The notes below the pieces were generated by a model that saw only the letters and a list, made by a program, of their open reading frames with translations, had not been told where the DNA came from and did no database searches. Below are positions 6,012-9,284 of a DNA stretch of 9,284 nucleotides, in pieces (within the stretch, counting starts at the first letter, position 1; the number at the start of each line of letters is the position of its first letter). Made by a program: the position numbers and the translations under genes. The DNA lies in contig DDJC01000018.1 of assembly GCA_002339015.1 (NCBI GenBank), positions 1 to 9,284 of the forward strand. The letters are read 5' to 3'. This stretch comes from Burkholderiales bacterium UBA1834 (lineage in GTDB: Bacteria; Pseudomonadota; Gammaproteobacteria; Burkholderiales; Burkholderiaceae_C).

Positions 6012-6596
6012 CTATTTGCGTCCCAGCAGGGCGGCCTTGAGGTCCGCATCGACAGGCTTGGGGCCCAGCCAGATGCGCAGCAGCCCCTTGAAGAAGGCTT
6101 CGTCAGGCAGGTCCGCACCCTGGCGCTTGCCGTCCACGTAAATGCGTGTGCCGGTCTGCGGCAGGTAGTCGATCCGCACCAGCGTGCCCTTGCGGGCAGA
6201 GCCGGTCTCTTCCATCAGGTGGCTCAGCTCCTGCAGCCGGTGCTGGAAGCGTTCGTATACCTCGGGCGGGTTGTTGGCCTTAAAACCCTTGCTCAGGGCG
6301 CCCACGAAATCCTTCGCAGTCACATCGCGCAAGAGCACGGTGTGCACGCTCTTCGCGCCTGGCTGGTCGAGCGCTTCTTCCGCGGTGGCGCCCTTGTGGG
6401 GCAGGTACAAGCTGGCGGCATACACATCGACCACCCACTTGACCCGCACACCTGCGCCGTTGAGCTGCAACGGCTGGTCGGCCACCTGGATGGTGTCCTC
6501 GAAGCGCACGCCTTCCAGTTCTACGGCAGCCCACGTGGCCGGACTGGCAAGCGCACTCAGACCGGCGAAGGCCCAGGTGGCGAAGTGTTTCTTCAT
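6012..6596 (-). CDS. Exported chalcone isomerase-like domain protein
   Basis: A 194-residue protein with a clear signal peptide: MKKHF, a hydrophobic stretch WAFAGLSALA, and a signal peptidase I site after A23 (TWA-AV). The mature part begins VELEGVRFEDTIQVADQPLQLNGAG and continues VKWVVDVYAASLYLP (about 53-66). This is characteristic of the bacterial chalcone isomerase-like family, which shares the plant enzyme's fold but is not known to act on flavonoids. The product is probably periplasmic, and its ligand or reaction is unknown. The ATG at 6596 is fixed by AAGGAG 6 nt upstream; the longer frame to 6632 adds residues in front of the signal peptide and is rejected. The gene is divergent from coaX across 231 nt and followed by the HDOD gene on the same strand. 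A perfect palindrome in its promoter region suggests control by a dimeric regulator (inference). Confidence 0.82.
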   Translation of the reverse strand: MKKHFATWAFAGLSALASPATWAAVELEGVRFEDTIQVADQPLQLNGAGVRVKWVVDVYAASLYLPHKGATAEEALDQPGAKSVHTVLLRDVTAKDFVGALSKGFKANNPPEVYERFQHRLQELSHLMEETGSARKGTLVRIDYLPQTGTRIYVDGKRQGADLPDEAFFKGLLRIWLGPKPVDADLKAALLGRK

Positions 6597-6602
6597 GTCG
6601 TT

Positions 6603-6608
6603 CTCCTT
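6603..6608 (-). promoter_or_regulatory. Ribosome binding site of the chalcone isomerase-like gene
   Basis: AAGGAG on the minus strand, 6 nt before the ATG at 6596, is a near-ideal Shine-Dalgarno. It selects the start at the signal peptide. Confidence 0.85.
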
Positions 6609-6620
6609 ATTGTTTAACGA

Positions 6621-6651
6621 ATGATAATTCAAGGGTTAACCCTTTTGTCAT
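6621..6651 (-). promoter_or_regulatory. Candidate promoter with an internal palindromic operator
   Basis: On the minus strand ATGACA (6651-6646, 5/6 match to the -35) and TATCAT (6626-6621, 5/6 match to the -10) are 19 nt apart. That spacing is longer than ideal. The spacer contains the perfect 14-bp palindrome AAGGGTTAACCCTT (6631-6644). A half-site-like TTAAC recurs at 6614-6618, 22 bp (about two helical turns) from the one in the palindrome. This layout fits a repressor or MerR-like activator site, but I cannot name the regulator. Confidence 0.4.
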
Positions 6652-6698
6652 GCCTTATCGGAGGCGTCATTTCCGGACGTCACGAAGGGCGATCCTTC

Positions 6699-6717
6699 AA
6701 AAAACCACATCCTGTGG
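6699..6717 (-). terminator. Small hairpin followed by six T on the minus strand
   Basis: On the minus strand CCACA-GGA-TGTGG (6717-6705) is followed directly by TTTTTT (6704-6699), the shape of an intrinsic terminator with a short 5-bp stem. No minus-strand gene ends nearby. It could stop leftward read-through from hslVU that crosses coaX as antisense RNA, or it may be chance. Confidence 0.3.
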
Positions 6718-6817
6718 CCTGCTGGGGCAAGTGATGTGCCGCTTGCAGGCAGAATCGCCCCTGACCTCGCGGCCACAAGCCGAGGCATTGCCCACCTGGG
6801 CGCATTCCACGAGATTG

Positions 6818-6823
6818 AAGGAG
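6818..6823 (+). promoter_or_regulatory. Ribosome binding site of coaX
   Basis: AAGGAG (within a longer AAGGAGGGGA purine run) ends 4 nt before the ATG at 6828. It supports that start over the ATG at 6852, which has no such site. Confidence 0.65.
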
Positions 6824-6827
6824 GGGA

Positions 6828-7637
6828 ATGTGCCGGTTCATATCCATACCCATGACGTTCCTGGTGATCGACATCGGCAACACCCGCCTCAAGTGGGGGG
6901 TGTACGAGCAAGCCCATCCCGAGGCGCCCCTGCTGCAACAGGGCGCCGTGGTTCTGGAAGACATCGATGGCCTGTGGGAATCGACCTGGAAACACCTGCC
7001 ACGCCCTCAGGGCATGCTGGGCTGCGTGGTGGCCGGCGAGGCCATCAAGCGCCGCGTCGAAGAGCACCTGAGCCGCTGGGGGCTGTCGCCGCACTGGCTG
7101 GTGGCCACGCCGCAGGCGGGGGGGGTCATGAACGGTTATGACCATCCGCATCGCCTGGGGGCCGATCGCTGGGCTGCCCTGGTGGGAGCTCGCCACGAAA
7201 GCCGTGCACTCGGGTCATCGAAGGCCGCCGCGCTGGTCATCATGATCGGTACGGCCGTCACCATCGACGCCATCGACAGCAAAGGCCATTTCCTGGGCGG
7301 CTCGATCATGCCGGGCTTCGGCCTGATGCTGCGCGCGCTGGAAACCGGCACGGCGGGGCTGAAGGTGCCCATGGGCACGGCCACGGAGTTCCCCACCAAC
7401 ACCAGCGATGCACTGACCAGCGGTGGCACCGACGCCATCGCTGGGGCCATCGAGCGCAGCTACCGGCGCCTGGCACGGCGGGAAGGCAGCGATCCCTTGC
7501 TGCTGATGTCTGGCGGGGCAGCGCCCAAGTTGCTGTCGCTCGCCGAGGAACTGCCGGTGCGTTTCGTGGAGCACCTGATCTTCCTGGGCCTGCTGGTGCT
7601 GGCGCATGAGCAGGCGCTGGGGCGCGAAACCTCCTGA
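6828..7637 (+). CDS. coaX: Type III pantothenate kinase CoaX
   Basis: CoaX phosphorylates pantothenate with ATP in the first step of coenzyme A synthesis, in the cytoplasm; unlike the type I enzyme, the family is insensitive to CoA feedback. From 6828 it is 269 residues with the ASKHA-fold motifs in order. The phosphate-binding DIGNTRLKWG is at D15-G24. The pantothenate-site segment HRLGADRW includes the catalytic aspartate D113. The second phosphate motif is GTAVTID at 141-147. GGSIMPG is at 157-163, and GGTDAIAGAIE lies near the C-terminal third. Family members usually begin at the MTFLVIDIGN residue, here the ATG at 6852. The 8-residue extension from 6828 is preferred because AAGGAG sits at the right distance. 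In many Burkholderiales coaX follows birA, but here the 231 nt before it has no gene. It is convergent with hslU across 26 nt. Confidence 0.93.
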   Translation: MCRFISIPMTFLVIDIGNTRLKWGVYEQAHPEAPLLQQGAVVLEDIDGLWESTWKHLPRPQGMLGCVVAGEAIKRRVEEHLSRWGLSPHWLVATPQAGGVMNGYDHPHRLGADRWAALVGARHESRALGSSKAAALVIMIGTAVTIDAIDSKGHFLGGSIMPGFGLMLRALETGTAGLKVPMGTATEFPTNTSDALTSGGTDAIAGAIERSYRRLARREGSDPLLLMSGGAAPKLLSLAEELPVRFVEHLIFLGLLVLAHEQALGRETS

Positions 7638-7643
7638 ATGCCC

Positions 7644-7664
7644 AGCCGCTGCCCCAGGGCGGCT
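7644..7664. repeat. Hairpin between convergent coaX and hslU
   Basis: AGCCGC (7644-7649) pairs with GCGGCT (7659-7664), reaching into the hslU stop codon. It sits exactly between two convergent genes, where a bidirectional terminator might be expected, but there is no T run on either side. Confidence 0.3.
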
Positions 7665-8995
7665 CAGAGGATGAAGCGCGAGAGATCCTCGTTGCGGGCC
7701 AGCTCGCCCAGGCTGGTGTCCACCTGGGCGCCATCGATCGAGCGCGTCTGGCCTGACAGATTGGGTGCGCTGAAGCTCAGTTCTTCCAGCAGGCGCTCCA
7801 TCACGGTCGACAGTCGGCGCGCGCCGATGTTCTCGGTACGCTCGTTCACGTCGAAGGCGATCTGGGCAATGCGGCGGATCGCGTCGGGCGTGAATTCCAG
7901 CGTCACCCCTTCGGCCGACAGCAGGGCCTGATACTGCTTGATCAGGCTGGCGCTGGGCTGGGTCAGGATGGCCTCAAAATCGTCCACCGACAACGATTGC
8001 AGCTCCACGCGGATGGGAAAGCGCCCCTGCAGTTCCGGGATCAGGTCACTCGGGCGGCTCACGTGAAAGGCGCCGGAGGCGATGAACAGGATGTGGTCGG
8101 TGCGCACCATGCCGTACTTGGTGTTCACCGTGGTGCCTTCGACCAGGGGCAGCAGGTCGCGCTGCACGCCCTGGCGCGAGACCTCGCCGCCCTGGCCCTC
8201 GGCGCGGCTGGCGACCTTGTCGATCTCGTCGATGAAGACGATGCCGTTCTGCTCGGCCTTTTCGAGCGCGCGGGTTTTGATGTCTTCTTCGTTGACGAGC
8301 TTGGCGGCTTCTTCTTCGACCAATTGCGCGCGAGCGTCGGCAAGCTTGAGCTTTCGCAGCTTCTTGCGCTCGGGACCCAGTTGAGAGAACATGCCGCGCA
8401 ATTGCTCGGCCATGTCTTCCATGCCGGCGGGGCCCATGATCTCGACCGTGGGCTTGGCCTCGGCCAGTTCCAGCTCGATTTCCTTGTCGTCCAGCGTGCC
8501 TTCGCGCAGGCGTTTGCGCATCACCTGGCGGGCGGTGCTGTCGCCGCCTGAGCTGGCGGTGAAGCCCACGTCGTGGCGCGGCGGGGGTACCAGCACATCA
8601 AGCAGGCGCTCTTCGGCGGCGTCCTCGGCGCGCATGCGCTGCAGCTTGATCTGGTGGGCGCGTTCCTGCTTGATGGCCACCTCGACCAGATCACGGACGA
8701 TGGTGTCCACGTCTTTGCCCACATAGCCCACCTCGGTGAACTTGGTGGCCTCGACCTTCACGAAGGGCGCGTCGGCCAGCTTGGCCAGGCGGCGGGCAAT
8801 CTCGGTCTTGCCCACGCCGGTGGGCCCGATCATCAGGATGTTCTTGGGCGTGATCTCGCCGCGCATGGGCTGCTCGACCTGCTGGCGACGCCAGCGATTG
8901 CGCAGGGCGATGGCGACGGCGCGCTTGGCGTTCTTCTGGCCAATGATGTGGCTGTCGAGTTCGCTGACGATTTCTTGCGGGGTCATGGCGCTCAT
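7664..8995 (-). CDS. hslU: HslU, ATPase subunit of the HslUV (ClpYQ) protease
   Basis: HslU is the AAA+ unfoldase that feeds proteins into the HslV peptidase in the cytoplasm. The protein is 443 residues, the same length as E. coli HslU, and key positions share its numbering. Walker A is GPTGVGKT at 57-64. The pore loop GYVG is at 90-93. The inserted I domain spans about 110-243. Walker B is FIDEID with D256 and E257. The sensor 1 segment ILFIASGAF is at about 302-310, and the arginine finger R325 is in LQGRFP. Sensor 2 lies in GARRL. The C-terminal tail EDLSRFIL is the segment that docks into HslV and activates it. The ATG at 8995 starts 7 nt after the hslV stop; a second ATG three codons later is possible. 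The open frame continues upstream in hslV, but that part is out of frame with hslV and not real. No strong Shine-Dalgarno is seen, so coupling to hslV is likely. Confidence 0.97.
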   Translation of the reverse strand: MSAMTPQEIVSELDSHIIGQKNAKRAVAIALRNRWRRQQVEQPMRGEITPKNILMIGPTGVGKTEIARRLAKLADAPFVKVEATKFTEVGYVGKDVDTIVRDLVEVAIKQERAHQIKLQRMRAEDAAEERLLDVLVPPPRHDVGFTASSGGDSTARQVMRKRLREGTLDDKEIELELAEAKPTVEIMGPAGMEDMAEQLRGMFSQLGPERKKLRKLKLADARAQLVEEEAAKLVNEEDIKTRALEKAEQNGIVFIDEIDKVASRAEGQGGEVSRQGVQRDLLPLVEGTTVNTKYGMVRTDHILFIASGAFHVSRPSDLIPELQGRFPIRVELQSLSVDDFEAILTQPSASLIKQYQALLSAEGVTLEFTPDAIRRIAQIAFDVNERTENIGARRLSTVMERLLEELSFSAPNLSGQTRSIDGAQVDTSLGELARNEDLSRFIL

Positions 8996-9002
8996 GTGAG
9001 CA

Positions 9003-9284
9003 TCAATCCAGTGTTTCGAGGGTGTGGTTCTGGTTGGTGTAGATACACAGGTCGCCTGCGATCTCCAGCGATTTCTTGACCACCTCGGCAGCGCCGAGTT
9101 CCGTGTTCTGCAGCAGGGCGCGCGCGGCCGCCTGAGCGTAGGCACCGCCTGAGCCGATGGCGATGACGCCCATTTCGGGCTCCAGCACATCGCCGTTGCC
9201 GGTGATGATCAGCGAGCTTTCTCGGTCGGCCACGGCCAGCATGGCTTCCAGGCGGCGCAGCACGCGGTCGGTGCGCCAGTCGCG
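9003..9284 (-). CDS. hslV: HslV, peptidase subunit of HslUV (partial, cut by right edge)
   Basis: The C-terminal 93 residues of HslV, the proteasome-like threonine peptidase that forms two stacked hexameric rings capped by HslU. The visible part reads RDWRTDR followed by LRRLEAMLAVAD, then IITGNGDVLEPE, AIGSGGAYAQAAARALLQNTEL and IAGDLCIYTNQNHTLETLD, typical of the family to its C-terminus. The full protein is usually about 176-185 residues, so the N-terminal half, including the catalytic threonine exposed after Met removal, lies beyond the window. The frame is open to the last base, so the apparent start at 9263 (a GTG codon) is only an internal valine. The stop lies 7 nt before hslU, forming the usual hslVU operon; its promoter, often heat-shock regulated, is not in view. 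Confidence 0.96.
   Translation of the reverse strand, partial: RDWRTDRVLRRLEAMLAVADRESSLIITGNGDVLEPEMGVIAIGSGGAYAQAAARALLQNTELGAAEVVKKSLEIAGDLCIYTNQNHTLETLD

Noticed and set aside
6597..6632. Longer start for the chalcone isomerase-like protein
   Set aside because: The strong AAGGAG at 6603-6608 and the signal peptide both point to ATG 6596.
8996..9190. N-terminal extension of the hslU frame into hslV
   Set aside because: HslV is clearly coded in another frame there, and HslU from 8995 has the exact family length and N-terminus.
1..9284. Mobile element, CRISPR array or defence system
   Set aside because: No regularly spaced repeats, transposase or integrase motifs, tRNA attachment site or defence domains were seen. 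All larger genes are core housekeeping or conserved chromosomal families.

Overview
This window looks like a conserved chromosomal housekeeping region of a GC-rich betaproteobacterium, most likely in the order Burkholderiales. That rests on the GC-biased codon use, on the sequence style of RNase E, HslU, HslV and RluC, and on the local order rne / rluC - HAD phosphatase - Rieske protein - S49 peptidase. I saw no transposase, integrase, tRNA or rRNA gene, CRISPR array or phage gene, and no block of clearly foreign base composition.

Layout, left to right. Bases 1-1160 (minus) hold the N-terminal 386 codons of rne (RNase E), cut off by the left edge after the catalytic subdomain has begun. Bases 1161-1875 are a gene-free stretch of about 715 nt between divergent rne and rluC. 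It contains a perfect A/T-flanked hairpin and could be an unusually long rne leader. Bases 1876-5036 (plus) form a tight four-gene unit: rluC, a HAD phosphatase, a small Rieske [2Fe-2S] protein that overlaps the phosphatase by 8 nt, and a membrane-anchored S49 (SppA-like) peptidase starting 2 nt after the Rieske stop. Bases 5065-5907 (minus) encode an HDOD-domain protein convergent with the peptidase. Bases 6012-6596 (minus) encode an exported chalcone isomerase-like protein whose promoter region has a perfect 14-bp palindrome. Bases 6828-7637 (plus) encode CoaX, type III pantothenate kinase. Bases 7664-8995 and 9003-9284 (minus) are hslU and the 3' half of hslV, the two parts of the HslUV protease; hslV runs off the right edge.

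The genes combine RNA processing and modification (RNase E, RluC), protein quality control (HslUV, S49 peptidase), coenzyme A synthesis (CoaX), and several less defined parts (HAD phosphatase, Rieske protein, HDOD protein, chalcone isomerase-like protein). I did not find a convincing undescribed multi-gene system. The points most worth checking are regulatory: the long structured rne leader, the palindrome at the chalcone isomerase-like promoter, and the poorly understood small Rieske protein translationally coupled to its neighbours.
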